Source of the DNA: Micromussa lordhowensis | Lineage: Eukaryota; Cnidaria; Anthozoa; Scleractinia; Lobophylliidae | NCBI GenBank assembly: GCA_964020085.1 | Contig: OZ026608.1 | Span: 3,284,981-3,348,980, forward strand | Direction of reading: 5' to 3' | DNA length: 64,000 nt | The notes under the pieces: model-generated | Database searches by the model: none | The model's input: the letters and a program-made list of their open reading frames with translations, nothing else | Told to the model about the DNA's origin: nothing | Program-made: the position numbers and the translations under genes | Shown: in pieces, positions 10,013 to 20,625 of the stretch | Position numbering within the stretch: the first letter of the stretch is position 1 | How the letters are laid out: each line of letters opens with the position of its first letter

Positions 10013-11545
10013 ATATTTTTTTTATTACAATTTAATGGCTAAAAAGAAGTTAAGAATACACAGAATAAAAAGCCATAAGGAGGGTTTGCAAAAGAGACAG
10101 AGTCCCCATGCTGGGCAGACCACCACAGAAAAAAAAGAAGAACAGCCACGATCGTCAAAAAATTAAAAACACTACATCAAACTAATCCAGATGTTGAAAA
10201 TTCCCTAACCCCCCTTTTGAAATTAGAGACACTCGTCGCGCTGCGGAGTGAATTTGGCAGCGAGTTCCACAAGTCTACGATTCTATTAAAATAGCTAAAT
10301 TTAAAGACATATGTCCGGGAAAACTGTTTCTTTAGGGATAAGTTATCCCTGCCCCTCAGAGAATATCGATCAGAATGAGAATAAAAATCTATAAGTGGGG
10401 ATATGTTTATATTAACAAAACCATTAAGAACCTTGTAAAAAAACAAGACATCAAAAAAGAAGCGTCTATCCTCCAAAGATAACAAGTTACGTTTGTCTTT
10501 ACGAGTTTCATATTCATCGTCAGTTTTGAGAATAAACTTGGAAGCTCTTCGCTGTATCCTTTCCAGTTTGGTAATGTTTCGAGCTCTATGGGGTGACCAG
10601 ACAATAGTACAATACTCCAAATGGGACCTTACTAAGGCACAGTACAAAGTTCGTCGGGTATTGACGTCTTTCAGACCTTTACAGATTCTTTTTATAAGGC
10701 CAAGGATTTTGTTAGCCATGCTACAAATCTTGTCGACGTGGGCATTCCAGGACATCTTATTACTAGTGACCAGACCAAGATCACAGAATTCGTACGTTTC
10801 ATCCAGAGAGCACCCATTCAACTTAAGGTCAGCATGAAATGGCATCCTTTTCTTTGTAGTACGCAGTAATTTACATTTCTTCACATTAAAGTCCATCAGG
10901 TTTCGCTGACTCCATTCACATAAGTTATCAAGTTCAGCTTGAAACTCTTGTTGATCTGATGGACAGCTTACCATTCTAGATGTTTTACAATCGTCCGCGT
11001 ATAATGCAATTGTGTTCCCAGGCATGACCACATCAGGTAAGTCACTGATGAATATCACAAAAAATAATGGCCCTAATAAGGAACCCTGTGGAACACCAGA
11101 TGGGACAACAGACCAGGCAGAGCTCTGACCATCTATTACAACTGTTTGCTCTCTATGGCTCAGGTAATTCTCACACCAATTGAGAAGGCTACCAGAGATG
11201 CCAAAATTACACAGTTTCAGCAGGAGTAGATCATGTGAAACTCTGTCAAAAGCCTTCGAAAAATCTAGGAACACGACGTCCACCTGCAATCCATCGTCCA
11301 GTGCTTTTGTCCACTGATGATGTGTTAAAACTAACTGAGTGGCACATGAGCGACCCCTTATAAAACCATGTTGCCAATCTGTTAGATAAGGAGCCATGTG
11401 GGAATATATGGCTTTATGTACAATCTTCTCTAAGCATTTACTTGGAATGGACAACAGTGATATAGGTCGATAGTTCTCAACTACATCTTTGGCCTCTGCT
11501 TTAAACACAGGAGTAACATTAGCTCGTTTAATTAGTATCACTTTT
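10013..11545 (-). mobile_element. 5'-truncated non-LTR retrotransposon (CR1/L2/Jockey-like)
   Basis: On the minus strand the element keeps the reverse transcriptase and C-terminus and ends in an A-rich 3' tail (TTGTAATAAAAAAAAT at about 10013-10028). The endonuclease and the 5' part are missing, the usual product of incomplete target-primed reverse transcription. No clear target-site duplication was found by eye. It lies between ST1 and ST2 in the opposite orientation. Confidence 0.88.
10177..11541 (-). CDS. Reverse transcriptase of truncated LINE (ORF2 C-terminal part)
   Basis: A continuous 454-residue frame without stops. Visible RT blocks in order: NYRPISLLS (RT2 area), GFIRGRSCATQL, VFLDFSKAFDRVSH (block A with the first catalytic Asp), SGVPQGSLLGPLFF (block B), and LYADDCK (block C, the YADD active site, intact). 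The C-terminal part has LEYCTIVWSPHR and LWNSLPNSLRSA, typical of CR1/L2/Jockey-like LINEs. No AP-endonuclease precedes it: coding similarity starts at VTPVFKAEAKD and the listed Met is only the first in the surviving frame. The lack of nonsense mutations suggests recent insertion. It cannot be autonomous without its 5' half. Confidence 0.92.
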   Translation of the reverse strand: MILIKRANVTPVFKAEAKDVVENYRPISLLSIPSKCLEKIVHKAIYSHMAPYLTDWQHGFIRGRSCATQLVLTHHQWTKALDDGLQVDVVFLDFSKAFDRVSHDLLLLKLCNFGISGSLLNWCENYLSHREQTVVIDGQSSAWSVVPSGVPQGSLLGPLFFVIFISDLPDVVMPGNTIALYADDCKTSRMVSCPSDQQEFQAELDNLCEWSQRNLMDFNVKKCKLLRTTKKRMPFHADLKLNGCSLDETYEFCDLGLVTSNKMSWNAHVDKICSMANKILGLIKRICKGLKDVNTRRTLYCALVRSHLEYCTIVWSPHRARNITKLERIQRRASKFILKTDDEYETRKDKRNLLSLEDRRFFFDVLFFYKVLNGFVNINISPLIDFYSHSDRYSLRGRDNLSLKKQFSRTYVFKFSYFNRIVDLWNSLPNSLRSATSVSNFKRGVREFSTSGLV

Positions 11546-11683
11546 ACTCCTTTATAGCGAGTTCACCATAGCTCTTCCGAGTTTTGTTAATTAATATAAA
11601 TTACATTTTTCATTATCATAAGGCAAATAACCAACCTTAAAAACAATGGTATTAGATGTCCAACAGTAGCTACTAAATGTAGA

Positions 11684-11836
11684 AATGATGATAGATGCGA
11701 ATGCAGCCATAACATTACTGGGAAAATGAATTGAAAAAAATTTAAGGGGTTTGAACGAGATCACTTTGAAAGCCTGAAAATTTTTCAGGTCATTTTCCCA
11801 GTAGTGTTATGGCTGCATTCGCATCTATCATCATTT
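11684..11836. repeat. Foldback element with 47-bp arms
   Basis: AAATGATGATAGATGCGAAT at 11684 begins a 47-nt arm that is repeated in reverse complement at 11790-11836 with one mismatch. The 59-nt centre holds CTGAAAATTTTTCAG, itself a small palindrome. There is no coding capacity. Confidence 0.8.
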
Positions 11837-13110
11837 ACACTTAAAAAACAATGTCTTCGTGTCCAAAATACGATGACATTTAGTTGAGTCCGAGAATCGA
11901 AAGACCTTTACAAAGAGCCTTCCAAAATGAAATTTAACTGCAATTACTAGTTTTCGTCCGATCTGTCGTCCCAGTCCCTTGCTAAAACCAAATGAGAAAT
12001 CTTAAAATTAACCATAATTATTATGTCCCCTTCTCTGAAAAATTCACGAACAGTAAGTCCTTTAACTATATCAAGACACTAGCTCTAAAATATGTATTTG
12101 AATATCCCCACAACGGCCTCGAAAGTGTCCGCTAAAAAGAAGAGGCTGCTCGGGGGAGGAAGATGATACTGATATAGGGAGTGCATAATTTACTTCATAA
12201 TTTCAATAAACAGAATTTATAGCATATGAGCTTGCAAGCAGGGACTTTGTGCGGGAAATCGAGGTCACTGGCAACAAAGAGGGAGAGAGCTCGTTCCCAG
12301 GATCTTTCAGACGTTACTTCCAAACCGGTCCACCATCTTGAATTTCAATGCCTGAAAAACACGGGGTACAAAGTTGACCATGACATAGCCGGAAACGAGT
12401 CCCTGGATGCAAGGAACAAACTCACCTAAGTTGACTTGGCTTGACACTCAACGATATGAACGGACCTCGCATCATGAACGAAATCTATTTTCGAAAACGA
12501 GGGAGTTTGTTAAACCAGATATTTTGAGCAAATTATTCCACACCCTCCCCTCTCACCAGATTTACTCAGTGTTTTTATTTTTCATGTGGCTATGCATGCT
12601 TATTTATATCGAATGTTTAGTGATATTGAATTCTCTAGCCAGTATTTCAACTAATGTCATCTCTTTTGTCTTATTGTAGCACCTAACTGAAAAAATAGCC
12701 ATATTTTAGATAGATTTTAAAATTATTAAACTAGTTTATATGAATCCATTTAAATTCCTCATATAGAGCGAATCACGTGTGGTCTAAATAAAATTAATTT
12801 TAAAACTGCTACTCACCACCTGTAAGGAGAATTGATTATTGCAAAATATGACACCGTTTCTTAGCTACGTAGCTATCGGTGAAAAAATTCAGCTTTATGT
12901 ATTTTCTCAAACAAATTTCGTGCTCTGCATAGTGTATTTTATTTTGGTCTGTTTGCCTATAAAGAGTTCAATAGCATCTGTTTCGGTCTAATGGTTTGCT
13001 AACAAATTTCTCTTCGTTAAGGAATTTTACGATCTTGATTCTTTTTTAGTTCTATGCTTGTTTTGTTTTTCTCGTTTGTAATTTGAACTTCATAAAAAGG
13101 TTGGTTTGCG
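11837..13110. other. Intergenic, no gene recognised
   Basis: Mostly A+T-rich. The frames at 12226-12429 and 12407-12679 lack motifs and conserved-looking composition; I do not call them. Confidence 0.35.
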
Positions 13111-13186
13111 GTATAAAGTTATACGACCATGGCTGTGAATTGAAGGAGTACGCTTCAAGCTAGAGAGGAAAGCATATCTTGTGAAG
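13111..13186 (+). promoter_or_regulatory. Candidate promoter and 5' UTR exon for ST2
   Basis: GGTATAAAGTT (13110-13120) is a TATA-like box followed by about 65 nt and a strong donor, GTGAAG|GTAAGC, with exon end at 13186. The next strong acceptor is the one just before the ST2 start (near 14798). This would give a 1.6-kb 5' UTR intron, matching the acceptor-then-ATG layout of all three sulfotransferases. It is inference from signals only. Confidence 0.3.
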
Positions 13187-14579
13187 GTAAGCCCGATTCT
13201 TCGTAAATTCCCAATTTGTTTCCCGTCAGTTCTTGACATTCGAATGATCAATAGGTTATTAATCATCTTGCAAAGTCTTGAATGAACGATGTTTCTTTAG
13301 CTTTCAAACTTATACGGTCGTTGCCACATTCGTAAAATTATAAAAAAAATGCGGCAAATTAAAAACTTACTTTTACCAAATACGCGAAGGGAGCATGACT
13401 AGCACTCGAGTGATTAAATGATAGATAAATTCGAGCATTATCGGAGCGAGGGTAAAATAGAACTATCGTCCATACAATAAAATAGAATAATATATTAGAG
13501 AGTTAAAGATTTTGATACAGTCCCTGGCATCTTACAGGCGTAAAATGTTCTCTTACAGCAAGTTTTTCTGGCATCATCATTTCTTTTAACTTAGTTTTCA
13601 TGTGATAAAATTTAAAGCCAAATCGTAAGCCGGGGTGAACCGCTATCATCACTCACATAAAAAACAGTCAGCTGCCAGAAGTAGCTTTATCTTATTTTCT
13701 CTTTTAGTTATACACGAGTATGTAAAAAGGAAACTTAATGTAGAACGTATTCAACGTTGAAATTGTAAGGCATAATGAGCGACTAATAAAAGTTAAAACG
13801 TGGACTATATTGAAATTCACACACAAAAATTAATGCGTAAAAGTTTTGCTAGATAGGATTACAATTTATTAACGATAATCACGAAAATTCAAACGTTTAA
13901 ATCGAAACGGTTTGTGACGGAATGGAATAGCTTTGAAGCTAACATCTAGCTAATATCTACGCAAGCTAATATCTACGCAAACCCTTTCATTGCCAAGCTT
14001 ATTGAAATATAACTTGTCGCGTTTTTATTGGCTGCCATGGCGTTCTTTTCACGTTCGTTAAAAGAACCCGCGTCTGTTCCAGTGGGAACTAAATTATATA
14101 CGCTTTCTGTCGACTGAGAGAATATTTTCCTTTCTCCACATACTGTACAGCACTTTTGAGTTTATAAATTTGACGCATCTTACCTATACTACAAGACAAT
14201 TGAATTGTTTGCTAACGCGCGTGAATGAGACTGGTGAGAGACTGGTGAGAGCTAGTGAATGGCTGGTGAGAGCTGCCTACAAGACAACTGACGCAGAGCG
14301 CGGGCAATGCTTTCAGCGCAGAACGCGAAGAAAACGACCCTTTTACCGTCTACATATTCTCTTATTTCCATTTACATTCAATTTACAAATTTCAATGACG
14401 AGTTTAAAACCCTAGTACCACAGAATAGGTTACCATAGCAACGTCACTGACCAAAAGGACTGGAACACATTGGATTTAATTGTTCCGGATGAAAGGTTTT
14501 TACAAGCTGACATTTCAGGAGTTATTGCTGTACTTCAAAATTTCCCTTGTCACTTTCGCATGTTATTTTAGGAAGGGCT
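13187..14579. other. Probable 5' UTR intron or intergenic DNA before ST2
   Basis: A short direct repeat, GCTAATATCTACGCAA, occurs twice near 13951-13980. No exon is recognised; the frame at 14170-14415 has repeated ACTGGTGAGAG-type codons and no motif. Confidence 0.35.
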
Positions 14580-14822
14580 ATCGATCTTAAGTTTGACAAC
14601 TCTGACATCTGAAAATAACAAACGCTTTAACTGGAGAACGTCAACAACAATTTTTCTTTGACTTTTTCGCAGAGTGCCAAACGATGAGATATTTTTTTAA
14701 GGGGATTTCGATCTTAAGTTTGACAGCTCTGACATTTGAAAATTAAAAAAGCTTTAACTGAAAAAACTCAGCAACAATTTTTCTTTGTCTTTTTGCAGAG
14801 TGCCAAACGATGAGACATTTTC
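14580..14822 (+). repeat. Tandem duplication of splice acceptor and start codon
   Basis: Two copies of about 117 nt (14580-14697 and 14707-14822, offset about 126-127). Each contains TCGATCTTAAGTTTGACA, a T-rich acceptor tract ending GCAG, then AGTGCCAAACGATGAGA. The downstream ATG (14810) opens ST2. The upstream ATG (14684) opens a frame that stops after 20 codons. Splicing to the first acceptor would therefore put a short decoy reading frame ahead of the real one. Confidence 0.85.
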
Positions 14823-16033
14823 GCTTCTTTCTGCGATTATTGTTCGCTGTGGTTATTGCTTGTGCAGTTTTCTTAGTCGCGGATTTGTTGTACGGAAACC
14901 AACAACAAACCATAGTGACAGATTCCTTCAAAACTCTTCAAACTTCATTTTTATCAAATTCTGAAAGCGAACTCACGAAAAGTGATCCTCTTTCGGATGA
15001 GGATGATTTTTTTGACTTTGATGTCCCCTCAACAACGGCTGAGACCCGCCAAGATAATTTTCCGGTGACACCGACGACCTCTTCGGATTCTTCCGGTCGT
15101 AGACGAAGTTTGCTGATCTATGGAGCCGACCGCTCGGGAACAACATTTATCAGCCGAATGTTTAGCGAAGATCCTCAGGTATTCATGATCTACGAGCCTC
15201 TGTGGGTGACTAAGCGATGGCGAAGGGCCGAGCCGGAGAAAGACTGGTCAAAAAGTGAGCTGCAGTTGGTGAATGGAATTCTCAGTTGCAATTTTCCAGA
15301 TTTTCCCATGGCAACGCAATTTCTTGGCCATACTTCGAGAAACTGGGCAGCCGCTCCTTTCAAGAACCCGTTCCAGACTCCAAACTTTTGCAACGTCTCA
15401 GATACGGGTCAACTCTCGTGCCCTAACCTCTTACAAATGCCGAAATTCGCCCAGGAACGCTGCGCCACAATGTACAAGCATAGCGTCACTAAGGTGGCTC
15501 AAGTGCGCGTACCAGACAAGATGCTGTCAAGTTTAGTCCCGCAAGTGTTCTTAGATAACCCGGATACTGACGTCAAAGTTATTCAAATACTCAGAGATCC
15601 GCGTGGGAGCCTTGATTCCAGGATTAAACTGGGATGGATGCCAAAACACACATCTCCTGCGTTTGTACACCAGGTGCGATATCCTTGCGATAAAATAGCG
15701 GAGAACGTGAAATACGGTAGAAGGTTGCCCGAGAAATACCAGGACAAATATATGGAAGTGTATTATCGTGACATAGCTACATACCCTGTGAAAACGGCAA
15801 TGAGAATCTACAGTTTTGCCGGGTTTGAAATAAACGAGGATTTGATTAAATGGATTGTTTTTAACACAAGTCCAAGTGAAGAGGCACTGGCTAGAGAATC
15901 TGGCAAGAGCTTTTCCTCAGTTCGCAATTCTACTGCAAATATCGAAAAATGGCGCAGTGCTCCAGCAGAACAGAACAGAATAATTGAACGTGAATGCAAG
16001 GAATTAATGCAACTGCTAGGAATTGAACACTGA
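14810..16033 (+). CDS. Carbohydrate 6-O-sulfotransferase-like, type II membrane (ST2)
   Basis: A protein of 407 residues and the second of three tandem paralogues. The membrane anchor is at about residues 6-27 (FFLRLLFAVVIACAVFLVA). The stem to about residue 97 is rich in Ser, Thr and Asp (SDEDDFFDFDVP). The 5'-phosphosulfate loop YGADRSGTT lies at about 104-112 and the 3'-phosphate motif ILRDPRGSLDSRIKLGW at about 257-273. IYEPLWVTKRW and the C-terminal SSVRNSTANIEKWR are conserved with ST1 and ST3. Predicted role: PAPS-dependent sulfation of glycans in the Golgi; acceptor unknown. The start at 14810 is preferred because the acceptor TTTTTGCAG lies 12 nt upstream. That acceptor and start are tandemly duplicated (14580-14822). 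A possible AATAAA is at 16619-16624. Confidence 0.9.
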   Translation: MRHFRFFLRLLFAVVIACAVFLVADLLYGNQQQTIVTDSFKTLQTSFLSNSESELTKSDPLSDEDDFFDFDVPSTTAETRQDNFPVTPTTSSDSSGRRRSLLIYGADRSGTTFISRMFSEDPQVFMIYEPLWVTKRWRRAEPEKDWSKSELQLVNGILSCNFPDFPMATQFLGHTSRNWAAAPFKNPFQTPNFCNVSDTGQLSCPNLLQMPKFAQERCATMYKHSVTKVAQVRVPDKMLSSLVPQVFLDNPDTDVKVIQILRDPRGSLDSRIKLGWMPKHTSPAFVHQVRYPCDKIAENVKYGRRLPEKYQDKYMEVYYRDIATYPVKTAMRIYSFAGFEINEDLIKWIVFNTSPSEEALARESGKSFSSVRNSTANIEKWRSAPAEQNRIIERECKELMQLLGIEH

Positions 16034-16392
16034 TAAAGTGAAGATATATATTTAAAAATTCACGAGAAAGTGGAATAAGATATTATAGCAAATTTAAAAG
16101 AAACTGTTCTCTAATTAAAATAGTTTAAAATTATATAATAATAACAATGTCAATAATAATAACAGTAACAGTTCTAGTAACAGAAACAAATGTTTTTGAC
16201 TGTAATAATTAAGCAGTTTTCAGTTTTTGAGGGTCGAAAGTAATCAGTCGACATTTACGTTGGTCAAGGGTTCAGGTGGCGGGCGCTTCCTCTTATATAT
16301 AAATATTATTTATTTTGTTTTGTTTTATTTATTTTAGTGTAATTGGTAAGTAATTGGTTTGGTTTTGGTTTTAGAACAATTGAAAACCTCTC

Positions 16393-16471
16393 TAATAATA
16401 ATAATAATAATAACAATAACAATGACAATGACAATGACAATGACAATGATAATGATAATGATAACGATAAT
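16393..16471. repeat. Microsatellite (AAT)n/(AATGAC)n
   Basis: A run of AAT units grading into ACAATG/AATGAC and AATGAT units, a compound simple repeat in the ST2 3' flank. Confidence 0.9.
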
Positions 16472-17229
16472 AGAAAACTTTACAAATGTAGTTTATAGCT
16501 TTTGTAGCAATTAATTGACCGCTTTATCTTTCGGTGGCGGGAAGTCGAGATATAAAGTGAAAAATTCATTAGATAGTTTTTGTGACTTAACAAGAAAAAG
16601 AGATCTAGAGAAAAAGAAATAAAGATGGGTAATATACGCACAAGACCAGGACGTTCAAATCAGGATGGCTCAAAGTCAACTCTAAGTTCAGCGCTTCAAA
16701 TTGATGATAATTATTTGCGGTACTATAATCTATGCAAGACATTTTATACCAAGGCGGCTCACAGCAGGTTCCAGAAATTTCCAACACTTCGATTTACATG
16801 TATCATTATTACCACTCTTTAGCAACTGATGCTACAATCTGGGTATTAAAAGACTGTCCAATCACTGGTGAGCAGGTTGTTATCTTTTCCGTGACACACG
16901 ATAGGTTACCATAGCAACAGTATGACCTGCTAAAAACACCCTTTCTGTACATGGGGTTCAGAACCGCCTAAAATTTTCATCTGTGGCTGAACGTCTTGAT
17001 CAACATTTTTCATCAAACAAGCCATGCTTTAGACAGTAAGCTGAAACAAAAAGAATGGACGTCCCAAGGTTAGGGTATATTTTGAACATGGAATATATCC
17101 ACGGCAACTGTATCAACGAACAGGACGAGCTTTAAAAAAGGTTGCTGCAGAAGCGGGTGGAACAGTCCCCAATTTACGGTCTAATCACAAGCCCATTCCA
17201 AAATAAGAGTTTTCTTCTCAGTTATTACT
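16472..17229. other. ST2 3' flank, no gene recognised
   Basis: Holds the candidate AATAAA at 16619-16624 and a 65-codon frame at 16625 starting MGNIRTRPGRSNQDG. That frame has no recognisable domain and lies in the presumed 3' UTR, so it is not called. Confidence 0.35.
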
Positions 17230-17655
17230 ATAAAACTGTTTTCAATACACCCATCTAAGAGGGATGACGTGAGTGTCGAAAATTGGCTCAAACATCTCGC
17301 GCCAGTTTTTCATCCTATCAGAAGTAAAACTGATACCAAATGTGACTCGTTCGCACGTGTTTTCCCGCGCTTCGCGTCAGCTACACGCATTTGCTTCATG
17401 TTTTGATTGGTTCACTTGATTGACTATGCCCCTTGTGATTGGCTAGAACGATTACACCGCTTTTGCTTTTATGAAACTCAGTTGAAACGTAACCAGGCAA
17501 TTACTTGAGTTTGACTGAAAAGAAATTGGTGCTGGTTTTACGACACTCAATAAGCGATTGCTTTTACTTCTCTGTGGCGCGAGTTTTTTAAGCCAGTCGC
17601 GAAGCGTACTGATTAGTTTGATCTGGGTTTTGCGACACTCATTTGAAAACCGCTG
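17230..17655. repeat. MITE family with ACACTCAnnTGAAAACCGC ends, composite copy
   Basis: Contains family hallmarks in both orientations: GTGTCGAAAATTGG near 17273, CGCGCTTCGCGTCAGCTACACGC near 17368, CGACACTCAATAAGCG near 17540, and the end GCGACACTCATTTGAAAACCGC near 17630-17645. It appears to be one or two degraded members of the element best seen at 50950-51221. Confidence 0.6.
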
Positions 17656-17726
17656 TTATCCATCATGACGAATAATGCGTCTGCAGTTTTATGCGCTAGT
17701 GTAAAAACGGGACGACTAAACCCAGG

Positions 17727-17940
17727 GGGGGACTTTTATAAAAAGGACGGGGCTGCTCGTTGGAAATTTTTTAAACAACCCCTAAGAGGTACCAAGATCC
17801 CGTTTTTCTGGGCATGGCTTGAAATTTTTTATAAAACATTATATCCTGTCATATTTTTTTCGGCTTAATACCCTAACAGGTATCACAAAAGCTCCCGCTG
17901 TAGACCCTTACGACGAGTCCCCTCCCCCCCCCCCCCGGGC
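17727..17940. repeat. G-tract-bounded inverted-repeat element, copy 2
   Basis: Left AGGGGGGGAC then TTTTATAAAAAGGACGGGG; interior ACCCCTAAGAGGTACCAAGA; right C-tract then GGGCG. It is the same family as 4391-4694. The 67-residue frame starting at 17665 runs into it and is not a gene. Confidence 0.65.
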
Positions 17941-18395
17941 GAATAAGCCGCCATAAGCTTTCTGTTCGTCGCACAAAAGCCGACAGCTTGTTCTGACGAG
18001 TCAATTCGAAATCGCTGTTAGGTCGTTAGCACGTTTTAATACACAATTTAAAGGAAACGAATGTATTAAATTCATCAGAATTTCATTTACCTTGAAAGTT
18101 AACCACACTTGGCGATAAATCGCAAAACATTTTGGCAACAAAAACAGCTTTACATTTTAACGGGCCGTACTCTACACGAGCTGGTATATTGACCAATCAC
18201 AGCGCTCGTAGTAAGTCAAAGATATACAACGGAACCCTGCCTTATTGGCCACCCCATTCATTCGGCCACCTCTGTGTTATAGCTAGTTTTTTGTGACCCG
18301 TTGGTGACGGGGTTCCACAGTAATAAATCACAATGCATTTCAGAGCACCTAAACAGACAATGAAGAGATCCTCAGCAGCACGTTAACGTTCTACA

Positions 18396-18572
18396 GTGGA
18401 ATCTCCATTTTACAACCTCTATATAACGAAGATCTCGGTGTAACGAACGATATTCTTCGCCACAGTACTAGTAAAATATATGGAAAAGAACCTCGATTTA
18501 ACGAAGCCTCGTTATGGCGAACAGATTTTTCCCGTCCCCTGGCTCTTCGATAAATCGACGTTCTACTATACC
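18396..18572. repeat. Pogo/Tigger-like MITE
   Basis: Left end ACAGTGGAATCTCCATTTTA; right end near AAATCGACGTTCTACTATA. Internal AACCTCGATTTAACGAAGC and CCTCTATATAACGAAG repeat the end-like motif. There is no transposase. The class is inferred from the CAGT.GAA..TC ends and A/T target. Confidence 0.55.
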
Positions 18573-18659
18573 ATGACCAGGACATTGTCTTGTCTGATGA
18601 ATCTTCTGATGATGGTGAAACACTACGATGACAACAAATTACAATTCACAAGCTACATG

Positions 18660-18906
18660 TTACACCAAAACCAAAGTAATCACTCTAGCCAATCACAAAG
18701 GACAGAGACGATCCAGTGAACCAATCAAAACTCACAGTAATAACACGCAGCTGACGCGAAGCGCGGGAAAACCGTGTGTGAACGAGTCATGATTGGTTGT
18801 GGTTTTACTTCTGATTGGATAAAAAATTGGCGCGAGTTTTCAAGCCAATCATGTAGCGCAATAATGCAAAACCAATTACGTTTTGACACTCAAATGAAAA
18901 CCGCCA
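18660..18906. repeat. MITE family copy, one end degraded
   Basis: Matches the element at 50950-51221 through CTAGCCAATCACAAAGGACA, GCGCGGGAAAAC, TTCTGATTGGAT, TGGCGCGAGTTTT and ends GACACTCAAATGAAAACCGC. The left terminal repeat is missing before about 18660. Confidence 0.7.
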
Positions 18907-20044
18907 TTACACCGTAAATCCTCAAATTAGCGCCTCCCCTCAAATAAGCGCCTCTCCTATCGGCCAAAAATTAAAATTAGTACCTCCCCTCGAATGAGCG
19001 CCCCCTCCCCTTCCCCCTGGTTTATGGACGATTACTGAGACATCAAACGATGTATAGCATTGGTCGTGTTCAATCACAAGCAAGTGATTATCGACTCTTT
19101 CAAGGACTGCGCGCACACTAACCATCGCAATGGATGGCAGTGATGATCTGCTGACAGTCATTACCTAAAGCCCAACAAACCTTGTGCAGCAGGCCTCGAC
19201 CGGCTGAGGGGTTATACTGCGTAGTTCATCAAGAGAGACAGAATCCTTCTGAGACTTCTGAGGGACTGACACATACATACCAAGTACAAAAAAGCTGACC
19301 ATATATGACCAGGATTTGGGAACAATTAAATAAGCACCCCCCCCCCCTCCCCCTCCTGGAGTAAGCGCCCCACGTTTCTTCTAGTTATTTGAAATAAGCG
19401 CCGCGGGCGATAATTCGAAAACTCCTTGATAAAAAGGACCGGGATGCTCGTCGGAAAGAACCCCTAAGAGGTACCGAGATCCTGTTTTGTGGACATGGCT
19501 TGGAATTTGTACTCCCCTAAGGGGTACCAATTCGTACGTAACACATTATCTCCTGTCATATGTTTTGGTCTCAATACCCTAAAAGTTCCAGCTGTGGACC
19601 TTGTGATGCTGAACACCCTAAGAGATACGACGTGCACCCCCCCGTCCTTTTTGTATGTGAGACCCCCCCCCCGCCCCCGAGGTCACATGGCGGCTTTTCC
19701 GCCCTCTAAATTAAATACCCAATGACCTAGACCAACTAGAATTTTCTGGTATCGGCGTATCGAGTTGTTGTAACTTTATACATGTACTGTAAACATATTA
19801 TTCAATATATATTTTCAGTTTTCGTTATTTTGTGCAGACCGGTATTGTTTCCTTTAAGTCATTATTATGTAATTTTGATTGAAAGGATATAATAAAGAAG
19901 TCACACAAGGCTCGTGATGACACACTCAAGAAGTTGTTGTTTAATACATGATATTGATAATGATGTGAAGTATATATGAAATAATTCATTTCACTCCTCA
20001 CGGGAAGATATGAACTCGATTAATTGACCCCGCTCCCTATGTGT
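18907..20044. other. Intergenic with repeat fragments
   Basis: Repeated phrases such as AATTAGCGCCTCCCCTCAAA and AATAAGCGCC (18920-19010 and 19320-19405) form a degenerate inverted repeat. The third G-tract element occupies 19428-19685. No gene is recognised. Confidence 0.45.
19428..19685. repeat. G-tract-bounded inverted-repeat element, copy 3
   Basis: TAAAAAGGACCGGGATGCTCG near 19430, ACCCCTAAGAGGTACCGAGA and CCCTAAGGGGTACC inside, and a right end CCCCCCCGTCCTTTTTGTATG then a C-tract. It is closely parallel to the copies at 4391 and 17727. Confidence 0.65.
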
Positions 20045-20116
20045 GGCTCCACAGCTCAGTTGGTAGAGCATCGCACCGGTATCGCGGAGGTCACGGGTTC
20101 GAATCCCGTTGGAGCC
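20045..20116 (+). tRNA. tRNA-Thr(GGU)-like sequence (gene or SINE head)
   Basis: 72 nt fold as a full cloverleaf: acceptor GGCTCCA/TGGAGCC, D arm GCTC-AGTTGGTA-GAGC, T arm ACGGG-TTCGAAT-CCCGT. The anticodon position reads GGT (Thr, ACC codons). Two irregularities: position 33 is C rather than the invariant U, and the last anticodon-stem pair is A-C. The D-arm A box and GGTTCGAATCC B box are good Pol III promoters. Downstream CTGATTTTTCAGGC is a small hairpin followed by T-runs. The irregularities and that tail make a tRNA-derived SINE or a decayed copy as likely as a functional gene. Confidence 0.6.
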
Positions 20117-20312
20117 CTGATTTTTCAGGCTTTTTCTTTCCAAAATTTACTGCGATGATCATTCTTTACTTTAATACAAGATAAATGTTTATTCGGTTGC
20201 CAGTGAGCGGTACGAACTAGAATATAAATTACAAATTACAGTACCAAAACAAATTTCAAGATTGGCCTCAAAATGAAACATAGCTTTCGATCATTCCCGT
20301 TAGATAGATGCC

Positions 20313-20625
20313 ATGCAGCATGAAATTTTCGCGGGAGTTTAAATTTCGCGGCTTTTGGATTTTTCGAGTTTCGCAGGAACAAATTTTCGCGGATTTCATG
20401 GACGGTACTTGAACGTAACAAAAACGAAAGCCATAAGGTCGTCAGTTTTCGTTACCCTGTTTGCAACCAATTTCATTCAAATTCAGCAATGTAAATTAAA
20501 GGTGTAAATTTTCGCGAAATTTTTATTGGCGGGAGTTTGTTTCCATGGGATTTAATTTTCGCGGATAGATGAAAATCCACGAAATTCGGGAATATTAGAT
20601 CCCACGAAAATTTCATGCCACACGG
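20313..20625. repeat. MITE-like repeat with CATGAAATTTTCGCG ends
   Basis: GCATGAAATTTTCGCGGGA near 20317 is mirrored by CCCACGAAAATTTCATGCC near 20601-20620. AAATTTTCGCG recurs four times inside on both strands. Noncoding. Confidence 0.6.

Noticed and set aside
16625..16822. MGNIRTRP... 65-codon frame with a myristoylation-like start
   Set aside because: Lies next to the probable ST2 poly(A) site; no domain, no splice partner.
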